A DNA stretch of 64,000 nt from Ewingella sp. CoE-038-23 (lineage in GTDB: Bacteria; Pseudomonadota; Gammaproteobacteria; Enterobacterales; Enterobacteriaceae): assembly GCF_040419245.1 (NCBI RefSeq), contig NZ_JAZHOH010000001.1, forward strand, positions 2,356,001 through 2,420,000, in the 5' to 3' direction. Numbering within the stretch: the stretch's first letter is position 1; each line of letters starts with the position of its first letter. Both the position numbers and the translations under genes were made by a program. Shown piece by piece: positions 1 to 8,126 of the stretch. Below the pieces are notes generated by a model, which saw nothing but the letters and a program-made list of their open reading frames with translations, was not told the origin of the DNA and did not search any database.

Positions 1-2
1 GC

Positions 3-296
3 AGAAATGTATCGAATGAAGAAAGTGATTACTTTACCCTGAATGATGACGGAAAATGGGAGGCAATAACTGACGGCATTCCAGTTTTAGCAAATATAAA
101 CACCAGCTCAAAATTTACTGGAATGAGTGCTGTAATTTCATGTAAGTATCAAGATGATGTTGGATACCATTCTGAACAGTGTTTTCAGGCGGAAATAAAA
201 TTACCAAAAAAGGTAAATTTCATATTTACTGGTAGAGGCAACCCATCTTTATTTAGCTATTACAATAAAGTATATCTATCATCCATAATAAAATAA
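3..296 (+). CDS. 3' end of an unidentified protein, start outside the window
   Basis: An open frame enters from the left edge and stops at TAA 294-296, giving about 97 residues. I do not recognise the family. Two cysteines, in the contexts VISCKYQ and SEQCFQAE, would suit a disulphide in an exported protein, but the N-terminus is missing so export cannot be judged. The base composition is AT-rich like the next four genes and unlike the T6SS core genes. The neighbours are all small exported proteins, so an immunity-type or accessory protein of the T6SS locus is a guess from context only. Confidence 0.5.
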   Translation, partial: RNVSNEESDYFTLNDDGKWEAITDGIPVLANINTSSKFTGMSAVISCKYQDDVGYHSEQCFQAEIKLPKKVNFIFTGRGNPSLFSYYNKVYLSSIIK

Positions 297-343
297 CACG
301 CAATTTATCACCTGTGAATATTCACATTCCGCGTGGTAATTAG

Positions 344-821
344 ATGATACATTCAAAAATCATTATATTTATTTCTTCCCTTGTGTCTTTTTTCGCATTC
401 TCATCAAATACAATAGAATTCAACATATCTAAAAAATACAATGCGGAGATAACAACGGTAGGGCAAGAAGGAGACTATAAAGTAAAATATAAAATATTCG
501 AAAAAACCAGATTAATACAAGAAAAAATCATTCATGTCGACTCAGAAAGAAAAATAAACATGTTGATTGATGGTTTTAATTTTGACGGAAAGAAAGATTT
601 TTCTATCTGGCACATGGACTAAGGCATGAGAACATATAAAATATTCAGAATATTTATTTTACAGATAAAAAACATGACTTTAATGAGATACATTCACCTT
701 GTGGTGATAATTATATTGATGTCAGAGTTGATAACCAAAAAAAGAATTAATTAGCTCATATTTCGACGACAATCAAGTTAAAAAATGCATCACTGTTAAA
801 AGAAATATAATGATAAAATAA
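344..821 (+). pseudogene. decayed XAC2610-like exported protein
   Basis: The first frame (344-622) gives a signal peptide (MIHSKIIIFISSLVSFFAFSS) and ends DFSIWHMD at a TAA. Reading past that stop gives GMRTYKIFRIFI. After a one-base shift near 659 the next frame reads TDKKHDFNEIHSPCGDNYID. After another shift in an A7 tract (737-743) it reads KELISSYFDDNQVKKCIT and stops at 819-821. Joined together this resembles the C-terminal half of XAC2610-related proteins, which carry a DFS(I/V)W..DEGMGTY...R.FIY block and a C-terminal cysteine. It carries one nonsense codon and two frameshifts, so it is very probably inactive. Both shifts lie at or next to homopolymers and could be sequencing errors; the nonsense codon is not explained that way. 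The family assignment is from memory. Confidence 0.6.
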
Positions 822-912
822 TTACAGCACATACATCAATTTAGTAAATTTCATATCTGACTGTTCTATCTAAAAATAATTTTAGCCACAAATAATGTAT
901 ACTTAGCTAACA

Positions 913-1074
913 ATGGCTAAATATAAAGTCAACTATCTCTTGTTGGTAGCACTTGCTGCTATGACATCCAATTCTTGGGGGGCATATCATAAGTTCGTAG
1001 ATATTGATGATGTAAAAATTAGATCGTATAAGAAAAAGGCGGGTTGGCGATCTACTCATACCATACAAAAATAA
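913..1074 (+). CDS. small secreted peptide or gene remnant (53 aa)
   Basis: ATG at 913 opens a 53-codon frame ending TAA 1072-1074. It begins with a classic signal peptide (MAKYKVNYLLLVALAAMTS, probable cleavage near NSWG-AYH) and leaves about 30 mature residues rich in lysine and arginine. There is no strong Shine-Dalgarno sequence. It lies 16 bp before the next exported protein gene. It may be a genuine small exported peptide or the surviving 5' end of a longer decayed gene, as the neighbouring XAC2610-like gene is itself broken. I do not recognise it. Confidence 0.35.
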   Translation: MAKYKVNYLLLVALAAMTSNSWGAYHKFVDIDDVKIRSYKKKAGWRSTHTIQK

Positions 1075-1090
1075 ATATAGGTTAATATTT

Positions 1091-1729
1091 ATGAAAATAA
1101 CATGGGTATTTATTTTTATGTTTTTTAGCTCATTTTCATCAACTGCGACTGCACTTAGTAAAGATAAATCATCGTCAGTGATTAGGAGTTTATCTTTAAA
1201 GTCCAATGCTGATACCTCAGCATCATCAAGTTTTGATGCTTGCAACGTGCACTTTAAAGATTATATTTTCCTTACTCTTTCAGATGATGAATATTACCAA
1301 AAAAAAAACCCTATTTCAGAATGGTACTGCTTGTATTCTGGAGAAGCCTTTGAGACTGGATATAATACTCAGCATACTAATGATAATGGCATTGATGAAA
1401 GTAGCACTGACAACAAAATTATATATGATTACAAAAGCAAAGACTGGAAGTCTGTGCCAGATGGTAATTACAAAAGAAACGGTGAAGCTAATCACCTAGA
1501 GTTAATTAAAATAAAGAGTAAAAACTCTCATGGATTCATGACTATAGATAGGATGAAGAAACTCAAAGATGGCAGTAATGTTGAAGGATTTTACTTTTGT
1601 TTAATTCATAATAATCATGCACTCTGCGGCTCTGGTGAGAGCGTTAAAAATAATGCGGGATTTATCTCCTCGCAAGATGCATTGAAGCTATTAAATAGTA
1701 TTTCTTTTGACAAAGATAAAAATCATTAA
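1091..1729 (+). CDS. exported protein of unknown function (212 aa)
   Basis: The protein starts with a hydrophobic signal peptide (MKITWVFIFMFFSSFSSTATA), with cleavage likely after TATA near residue 21. The mature part holds four cysteines (FDACNVHF, EWYCLYS, FYFCLIHN, HALCGSG), consistent with a disulphide-bonded periplasmic protein. No family is recognised. The gene is AT-rich and sits in a row of similar exported genes left of the T6SS genes, so a periplasmic immunity protein is plausible but unproved. The frame crosses an A10 run at 1299-1308, a place where slippage or sequencing error would switch the frame. Confidence 0.55.
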   Translation: MKITWVFIFMFFSSFSSTATALSKDKSSSVIRSLSLKSNADTSASSSFDACNVHFKDYIFLTLSDDEYYQKKNPISEWYCLYSGEAFETGYNTQHTNDNGIDESSTDNKIIYDYKSKDWKSVPDGNYKRNGEANHLELIKIKSKNSHGFMTIDRMKKLKDGSNVEGFYFCLIHNNHALCGSGESVKNNAGFISSQDALKLLNSISFDKDKNH

Positions 1730-1779
1730 ATTAAAACAGACAATTAGCGGAAGAGAGTTATAATGAACCAACAATTATC

Positions 1780-2370
1780 ATGTTAAGAAATTTAACCATT
1801 GGTTTTATTTTTATAATAAACCCAGAATTTGCATATGCAAATAAAATTGACTACTGCAAAACAATTGAATTCTCAGCAGGAGTTTTCAATAAAATGGAAA
1901 TACAAAAGTCATCCGAGAAAGATGGTTGTCGAGAAAAGCCAGTGCCAATATTTTACAATGGCATTAAAGACTATTTTTACCTTTCTAAGGAGGCTTATCC
2001 ACCAGGGGGCATAAGCTACATAACTTGGGATGGTGCGAAAAATAAATATGGTTACGATCCAAAAGAACTCAATACAACAATTGACAATATCATAAAAGAA
2101 AACACAAGCTTGAGTTATTTAAACAGTTTAAAATATCACGTCAACATCGAAACCTCCCCCAGAAAAAACGGTGCGCTAGTCATTTCTGACGTTATATTCC
2201 TAGATAAGAAAGATGCACCCATCAGCCTTATAAAAACATTGTTTTTTTACTCTCAGGATAATTATGCTGCCACTTATTACTCTGGACCAGTACAATATTC
2301 TGATGCAAAAAGAATTGACTATCTGATTAAGGTCACAGATTTATTCAATACTATGGAGATAAATTGGTAG
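1780..2370 (+). CDS. exported protein of unknown function (196 aa)
   Basis: ATG 1780 is followed by a signal peptide (MLRNLTIGFIFIINPEFAYA, cleavage near AYA-NKI). Two cysteines (DYCKTIEF and DGCREKP) lie close together in the mature N-terminal part, as expected for a periplasmic disulphide. The remainder is a soluble domain with no motif I recognise. An upstream ATG at 1763 closes after a few codons, so 1780 is the better start. Its context is the same AT-rich group of small exported genes; a T6SS immunity role is an inference from position only. Confidence 0.5.
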   Translation: MLRNLTIGFIFIINPEFAYANKIDYCKTIEFSAGVFNKMEIQKSSEKDGCREKPVPIFYNGIKDYFYLSKEAYPPGGISYITWDGAKNKYGYDPKELNTTIDNIIKENTSLSYLNSLKYHVNIETSPRKNGALVISDVIFLDKKDAPISLIKTLFFYSQDNYAATYYSGPVQYSDAKRIDYLIKVTDLFNTMEINW

Positions 2371-2669
2371 CTATTTAATCATGCAAGACTTAAAATTTCC
2401 GAAAGCAAGATGCATCACCCTACTTAAATACTATTTTTCATCATGCGGTTAGGCAAGTCAATTTTATTTATTCTTGATATTCCGACAAAACCTTCCACAT
2501 CGAAATTTAATTTCACGCAACAGCATATAATTACAACAACACAAACAGTTTCATAGTCAAACCTGAGAAATATAGTGGAGTAATTAAAAACTTAAAAAAA
2601 TGACTGATAAAAAGCAACCTTAAATAACACCCTAACTATAACCCCTAAAAGTAATGAAAAAGGAGTAAC
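2371..2669 (+). other. AT-rich intergenic stretch with a possible gene relic
   Basis: No intact gene is seen. A frame ending at TGA 2601-2603 reads like the C-terminus of a protein (TNSFIVKPEKYSGVIKNLKK), but it is cut by a stop at 2508-2510 and has no start, so it may be a remnant of another small gene. A good ribosome binding site (AAAAAGGAG) closes the stretch just before the next start at 2670. Confidence 0.3.
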
Positions 2670-3209
2670 ATGAACAAGCTAATATTCCTTATTTATTTTG
2701 CGATATCCTTTCCAGCTCATTCGGCTACCGGAATATACAAAAGCGTATGGATGGATATGAATGGCAAACATGACGTAACATTAACGGTTATGGATGGTGG
2801 TTTTGATAGGGAATCATCTGCTGTCATTCTTCATGGTGAAGGGAAATTAAACAACAAGAAAGAATGGGTAATTAATGACAGCGTAAAAAACTGTACTGAA
2901 GATTCCGATATATCTATATATCCTAATTCATTCGAGCTCTTGGATTTATTAAAAAAAGATAATTATTACATCCTTTTTTCATACAGAATAAGTTGTAGTG
3001 GAGGCATTGATCCTGGAATTGTTAAATATTTTGCATATCGAAATGGTATAAAATACTCACTGCGGGGGGAGGAGCATATCATCATGGGAAGTGATAATTT
3101 TGGTGGGGAGGTATCTCCAGCACCAGACTTTAACCTCAAAAATAACAAACCCCTTCTGGAGTATATGCTTAAAAAATGGCCCTCCGTTTCGACTACTAGA
3201 ATTAATTAG
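2670..3209 (+). CDS. exported protein of unknown function (179 aa)
   Basis: A strong ribosome binding site (AAGGAG, 5 bases before ATG) fixes the start. The signal peptide MNKLIFLIYFAISFPAHSA would be cleaved near HSA-TGI. The mature domain has two cysteines (VKNCTED and YRISCSGG) and a run GIDPGIVKYFAYRNG. I do not recognise the family. It is the last of the AT-rich exported genes before the T6SS core. About 230 bp of AT-rich DNA without a gene (3210-3441) separates it from the next gene and could hold that gene's promoter. Confidence 0.55.
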   Translation: MNKLIFLIYFAISFPAHSATGIYKSVWMDMNGKHDVTLTVMDGGFDRESSAVILHGEGKLNNKKEWVINDSVKNCTEDSDISIYPNSFELLDLLKKDNYYILFSYRISCSGGIDPGIVKYFAYRNGIKYSLRGEEHIIMGSDNFGGEVSPAPDFNLKNNKPLLEYMLKKWPSVSTTRIN

Positions 3210-3441
3210 CTTTTCAAAAACTGATTAAACCATATGAATTCATCTCTTAATGAGTCACGCACTAAAAGACTCTAGCATTATAAAAACAAGTAAAATAAAT
3301 TATGTTATTTATGACATATTTAAACCGAAATGACTTAGGAATATTTAATTTAAGAAAAGCTTTTCATAAGTCATTAGCATATTTTCATCTGTGCGGATAC
3401 TGACAATTTAACTCTCCATAATTTATATTCGAGCCCAAAAC

Positions 3442-4674
3442 ATGCCAGTAAACCTAAATAATATACCTGCCCCCTATCTACGCCCTACTCCGCCCAAGCC
3501 ATTGCGCTGGTTAGCTGCGTTGGTATGCCTTGTCGCGACAGGAATATTACTGATGCGATTATTGGGGAAATTGGTGGGCGATGCCACTTTTTGGTGGTTT
3601 GCCATAGGCATTCCCGTCATTTTTTGGCTGGTATTAATGGGAATTCGAATGGCTATTTACATGATGCAGCAAATTCAGGCCAACGCTTGGGACAAACGCC
3701 GTGAACAGGTGATTTTGCAGGAAGTACGGCGTGGGCGCCGTGCGTTGCAAATTCTGGCAGCGACTTTCAGCACAGCTCATCTGGCAAATGCTGAATTCAC
3801 CGACGGTACCGAAGCTATGCTTCGTAATCAGCCAATGTTAACACCGCAAACTAGCTGGAAAAAAGAAAGTACTGTCCGCCACAGTAAATTGCCGACTTCC
3901 GAAGATCATGAGCCTCATGACCGCATTGCCGCTGCCTTTGCTGAACTTTTGGAAAGTTTCGTGAATACGTTCGCCTTTATCCGGCCAGATCATCCTATTG
4001 CTGTTTTACTCGAATCCGCCTCTTCAATACCTGATGCACAGGTGAAAGAGATCTGGCAGAAGGCCTGGAAAAAGAGAGCGTTTCCTCAGCCTATGCATTT
4101 TGTTCGGGGGAGCGGGCTTAGGGTGATCGACAACTGGCTGGATAACCATATCCAAGATGAAGATTTGCTATTGGTTGTCGCCTTGCATATCGCGCCTGAT
4201 ATAACCCTGTTCAGCGCAGAAGCCGTGGTCGGACTGTTACTCGGCAACCGGCTGACACAAAAGGATTTGTTACCCCTTGCTCTGCTTCATCGGCCAGAAC
4301 TTTCGGAAGCGAATGATGAAATGTTACGCGCCACTGCTGTGCAGGCTGCGGACTGGGTACCTATGAGCATCGATAAAGTGCAGCACCTGTGGTTAACAGG
4401 AATATCGGCTAAAAGCGATGCTTACAGAGCGATCCTCAAAGTCAAAACTGCGCTGCCATTTACCGGCCTTGGGCAACAAAGTGACATGCACCATATAGAC
4501 AGTTTTCTTGGCAATACGGCACTTGTAGCCCCTTGGCTAGCCATTGCCGTTGCTGCCAAGGCGATGAGCTATTCCCCTGCCCCACATTTTATTTTTAACG
4601 GCGAACAAGGCAGCGAAAGTGTCTGGAGTTGTGCCGTCTCTCCCAATGCTTCTCACAAGGAGAACATAACGTGA
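3442..4674 (+). CDS. T6SS-associated membrane protein
   Basis: A 410-residue protein with two adjacent transmembrane segments near the N-terminus (about residues 22-42, LAALVCLVATGILLM, and 48-70, WWFAIGIPVIFWLVLMGIRM), followed by a large, probably cytoplasmic domain. Its stop codon overlaps the GTG start of tssM, indicating translational coupling and a joint role at the inner membrane. Proteins of this layout are found just upstream of tssM in several enterobacterial T6SS clusters, but I know no defined function. It lacks the DotU and OmpA-like features of TssL, so it is not tssL. Its G+C is closer to the T6SS core than to the small genes on its left. Confidence 0.65.
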   Translation: MPVNLNNIPAPYLRPTPPKPLRWLAALVCLVATGILLMRLLGKLVGDATFWWFAIGIPVIFWLVLMGIRMAIYMMQQIQANAWDKRREQVILQEVRRGRRALQILAATFSTAHLANAEFTDGTEAMLRNQPMLTPQTSWKKESTVRHSKLPTSEDHEPHDRIAAAFAELLESFVNTFAFIRPDHPIAVLLESASSIPDAQVKEIWQKAWKKRAFPQPMHFVRGSGLRVIDNWLDNHIQDEDLLLVVALHIAPDITLFSAEAVVGLLLGNRLTQKDLLPLALLHRPELSEANDEMLRATAVQAADWVPMSIDKVQHLWLTGISAKSDAYRAILKVKTALPFTGLGQQSDMHHIDSFLGNTALVAPWLAIAVAAKAMSYSPAPHFIFNGEQGSESVWSCAVSPNASHKENIT

Positions 4675-7600
4675 AGCGCATTGCCTTACCGATTAAAAAA
4701 CCAGAAGTCTGGTTCTGGATTATTGCCTTACTATTTTTACTTACAGGCGCGCTACTTTGTTGGCTAGTCTGGCAGCACCCAGAACAGGTTGGGTTAATGC
4801 CAGACACGCCGCAGCGAGATCGCTGGCTGACAGGGTTGATGGTAGGAACTGGCGTTCTGAGCTGTTGCGCGTTGTTAACCTATGCCGGTACGCGGCTTTC
4901 GGGTAAAAAGCATTTTGATGAAATTCGTCAACAAGCCAAAGGGGATGATATTCCTAAGCCTGAAAAAGTAGCGAAAGATAAATCTCTGAACAAAATGGTG
5001 TTTCTGAAGCGCCATCTGCGCCTTCGCTACGGCCTGTTCTGGCGCAATAAAGTTCGTTTGCTGATGGTAATGGGTGAAGCCGAACAGGTTGCCGCGCTGG
5101 CACCTACTCTGGCAAGTCAGGGCTGGCTTGAAGGTCAGCGCACGTTGCTCATTTTTGGTGGCAGCCTGCATGAAGAAGGCGATCACTCGCGTCTGACTGA
5201 GTGGCGAAAGCTGCGCCGCACTCGGCCCTTCGACGGCATCGTCTGGGCGATGGCTGATGGGCAAAGCCGAAACGCTCAGTGGGTCGATGACGGCCTGCGA
5301 TCTTTGGAAAAAATCGGCGATACGCTGCGCTATCAGCCTGCGGTTTATCTCTGGCAGGTGGTTGAAGGGAAAGCTGAGGGTCTCTCGCGCACGGAACAAT
5401 CGATAGGAGCCATTTTCCCTGCAAAAATGTCATCCGAGTCGATTCAGTCTCAACTTAAATCCTTAACACCGCAGCTGCGCGAGCAGGGTTTACAGCAGGT
5501 ATTTGTCGATCAGCAGCATGACTTCCTGCTGCGCCTTGCTCAATCACTGGAGAGCAGCACCGCCGCGCATTGGGGGAAAATACTCACCCCGTGGCTCGCC
5601 AGCTATGGCAAACGCATCCCTTTACGCGGCTTAATGTTCAGCCAGCCGGTATCATCGGCCACCTCTGCCGGCGTCCATGAAAAAACCTGGTCTGCACCCG
5701 TAACTTGGCAAGGGGTTTTAGAGGATTGTCGCGCGGCGCGTGGACAACGCGTTGGCCTGCCATGGGAGCAAACCCTGTGTTACAGCCTACTGGCGCTGAT
5801 TATGCTTTGGGCAGCAGGAAGCCTGATGTCGTTTGCAGTTAATCGCCATCAAATGGTCTCAGCCAGCGAACTGGCGCAGAATCTGGCGAAGCCGCTTCCA
5901 GTGTCTGATGCGCAACTGATCGCCCTACAAGCCCTGCGCAATGATATCGGACGTTTACAAACCCGCGTTCAGCACGGCGCTCCTTGGTATCAGCGTTTTG
6001 GCTTAGACCAAAATGCGGCACTGCTTGATGCCCTACTCCCTTGGTATCGTCAGGCGAATAATCGCCTGATACGCGATGCCGCTGCGGACAGTTTGCAGCA
6101 GAAACTGAGCGTGCTGGCCAACCTTCCGGCGAATAGCCCGAAACGCGCTGTGCTGGCGAAATCAGGCTACGACCAGTTAAAAGCCTACTTGATGATGGCG
6201 AGACCAGAAAAAGCCGAAGGCCAGTTTTACGCGCAAGTGATGAAATCCACTGAGCCGCGTCGTGCAGGCGTCTCTTCCGGCCTGTGGCAGAGCCTGGCGC
6301 CAGATTTATGGCAGTTTTATGCTTCTAACCTGCCGACTCAGCCAAGTTGGAAAATCAACGTCGATAGCAGTCTGGTCACTCAGGCTCGTCAGGTGCTACT
6401 GGGTGAAATTGGTCAGCGCAATGCCGAAAGCACGCTATACGAAAATATGCTGCTGTCGGTTCGTCGCAACTATGCCGATATGACGCTGACTGATATGGCG
6501 GGCGATACCGATGCCCAGCGCCTGTTCCACACTGATGAAACCGTGCCGGGCATGTTCACGCGCAAAGCCTGGGATGAGCAAATCCAGCAGGCGATTGATA
6601 AAGCCGTGGCGTCGCGCCGCGAAGAGATTGACTGGGTGCTGAGTGATAATCGTCGCTCAGTTGCTGATGAAATCTCACCTGAAGCCCTGAAAAAACGCCT
6701 GACAGAACGCTATTTCATTGATTTTGCAGGCAGTTGGTTGAACTTCCTCAACAGTCTTCATTGGAACGACGCTCATAATTTATCTGATGTTATTGACCAG
6801 CTCACCCTGATGAGCGACGTGCGCCAGTCGCCATTGATTGCCTTAATGAACACACTGGCGTGGCAGGGGCAGACCGGGCAAAAAGATCAGGCCCTGTCGG
6901 ACTCTCTGGTGAAATCGGCGAAAGCCTTGATCAATAAAGACGCGCAGCCAGCCATCGACCAACAGGCCCACGGCCCGGTCGGGCCGCTGGATGAAACCTT
7001 TGGTCCCCTGCTCGCCTTGATGGGCAAAGGCAGTGCGCAAAATATGATGCCTTCCGACAGTTCGCTCAGCCTGCAAACGCTGCTGACCCGCGTGACTCGC
7101 GTCCGTCTTAAACTTCAGCAGGTTGCCAATGCCTCTGACCCACAGGAGATGACACAGGTACTGGCGCAGACGGTATTCCAAGGCAAAAGCGTCGATCTGA
7201 CCGACACCCAAGAGTACGGCAGCCTAATCGCCGCCAGTCTGGGAGAGGAATGGAGCGGTTTTGGGCAATCTATGTTTGTTCAGCCTTTGACTCAGGCTTG
7301 GGAAACGGTGCTGCAACCCTCTTCCGCCAGCCTCAACGATCAGTGGAAAAACGCCATTGTCGCTAACTGGAAATCAGCGTTTGACGGGCGTTATCCGTTC
7401 GCCATCAGTAAGAGTGATGCGTCACTGCCGATGTTGGCCGAATTTATTCGCAAAGACAGTGGCCGTATCGACAGCTTCCTGACCCGCGAACTGAGTGGCG
7501 TGCTGCATAAAGAAGGCACTCGCTGGGTGCCAGACAGGGTTAACAGTCAAGGATTGAGCTTTAATCCGGCGTTTCTCGAGGCGATTAATCAACTCAGCCA

Positions 7601-8087
7601 GATTTCCGACATCCTGTTTACTGATGGCAGTCAGGGTATGCGCTTCGAGCTGCTCGCCCGCCCCGTGCCAGACGTAGTGGAAACCAACCTATCAATTGAC
7701 GGACAAAAGCTCAAATACTTCAATCAGATGGAAAGCTGGCAGAGCTTCCGCTGGCCGGGCGATACCTATAAACCGGGCACCATGCTGACCTGGACGAATG
7801 TTAACGCTGGCGCCCGTTTATACGGCGATTATCAGGGAACCTGGGGATTGATTCGTTGGCTGGAACAGGCAAAACAGCAAAAGCTTGATGAGGGGCGCTA
7901 TCAGCTCACCTTCACAACCACCGATAAACAGCCGCTCCAGTGGATATTGCGCACCGAGCTCGGCAAAGGCCCGCTGGGCCTATTGCAGCTGCGCAACTTC
8001 ACGCTGCCGACAAAAATCTTCCTGACATCAGAGACGCAAGCTACTGCTGAAAAGCCCTTTGACGCCGATGCAATAGCCCAAGAGTGA
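4671..8087 (+). CDS. tssM: type VI secretion system membrane subunit TssM (IcmF/VasK family)
   Basis: TssM forms the inner-membrane to periplasm channel of the T6SS with TssL and TssJ. I chose the GTG at 4671 because AAGGAG lies 7 bases upstream and it overlaps the previous stop; the product is 1138 residues. Transmembrane segments lie near residues 13-32, 45-66 and 369-390, followed by a long periplasmic region that in the family contacts TssJ. Where most IcmF proteins have a Walker A loop (GxxGxGKT/S), the sequence here is VMGEAEQVAALAPTL near residues 131-145, with no glycine-lysine signature. This version probably does not bind nucleotide there. Next comes tssA after 39 bp. Confidence 0.95.
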   Translation: MKRIALPIKKPEVWFWIIALLFLLTGALLCWLVWQHPEQVGLMPDTPQRDRWLTGLMVGTGVLSCCALLTYAGTRLSGKKHFDEIRQQAKGDDIPKPEKVAKDKSLNKMVFLKRHLRLRYGLFWRNKVRLLMVMGEAEQVAALAPTLASQGWLEGQRTLLIFGGSLHEEGDHSRLTEWRKLRRTRPFDGIVWAMADGQSRNAQWVDDGLRSLEKIGDTLRYQPAVYLWQVVEGKAEGLSRTEQSIGAIFPAKMSSESIQSQLKSLTPQLREQGLQQVFVDQQHDFLLRLAQSLESSTAAHWGKILTPWLASYGKRIPLRGLMFSQPVSSATSAGVHEKTWSAPVTWQGVLEDCRAARGQRVGLPWEQTLCYSLLALIMLWAAGSLMSFAVNRHQMVSASELAQNLAKPLPVSDAQLIALQALRNDIGRLQTRVQHGAPWYQRFGLDQNAALLDALLPWYRQANNRLIRDAAADSLQQKLSVLANLPANSPKRAVLAKSGYDQLKAYLMMARPEKAEGQFYAQVMKSTEPRRAGVSSGLWQSLAPDLWQFYASNLPTQPSWKINVDSSLVTQARQVLLGEIGQRNAESTLYENMLLSVRRNYADMTLTDMAGDTDAQRLFHTDETVPGMFTRKAWDEQIQQAIDKAVASRREEIDWVLSDNRRSVADEISPEALKKRLTERYFIDFAGSWLNFLNSLHWNDAHNLSDVIDQLTLMSDVRQSPLIALMNTLAWQGQTGQKDQALSDSLVKSAKALINKDAQPAIDQQAHGPVGPLDETFGPLLALMGKGSAQNMMPSDSSLSLQTLLTRVTRVRLKLQQVANASDPQEMTQVLAQTVFQGKSVDLTDTQEYGSLIAASLGEEWSGFGQSMFVQPLTQAWETVLQPSSASLNDQWKNAIVANWKSAFDGRYPFAISKSDASLPMLAEFIRKDSGRIDSFLTRELSGVLHKEGTRWVPDRVNSQGLSFNPAFLEAINQLSQISDILFTDGSQGMRFELLARPVPDVVETNLSIDGQKLKYFNQMESWQSFRWPGDTYKPGTMLTWTNVNAGARLYGDYQGTWGLIRWLEQAKQQKLDEGRYQLTFTTTDKQPLQWILRTELGKGPLGLLQLRNFTLPTKIFLTSETQATAEKPFDADAIAQE

Positions 8088-8126
8088 TCTCCGCCCCTCT
8101 CGCTTAAAAATTCAACAGGACCCGTA

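Noticed and set aside
3442..4674. TssL (DotU/IcmH) assignment for the gene before tssM
   Set aside because: The two helices are at the N-terminus and no DotU-like sequence is seen; TssL has its single helix at the C-terminal side.
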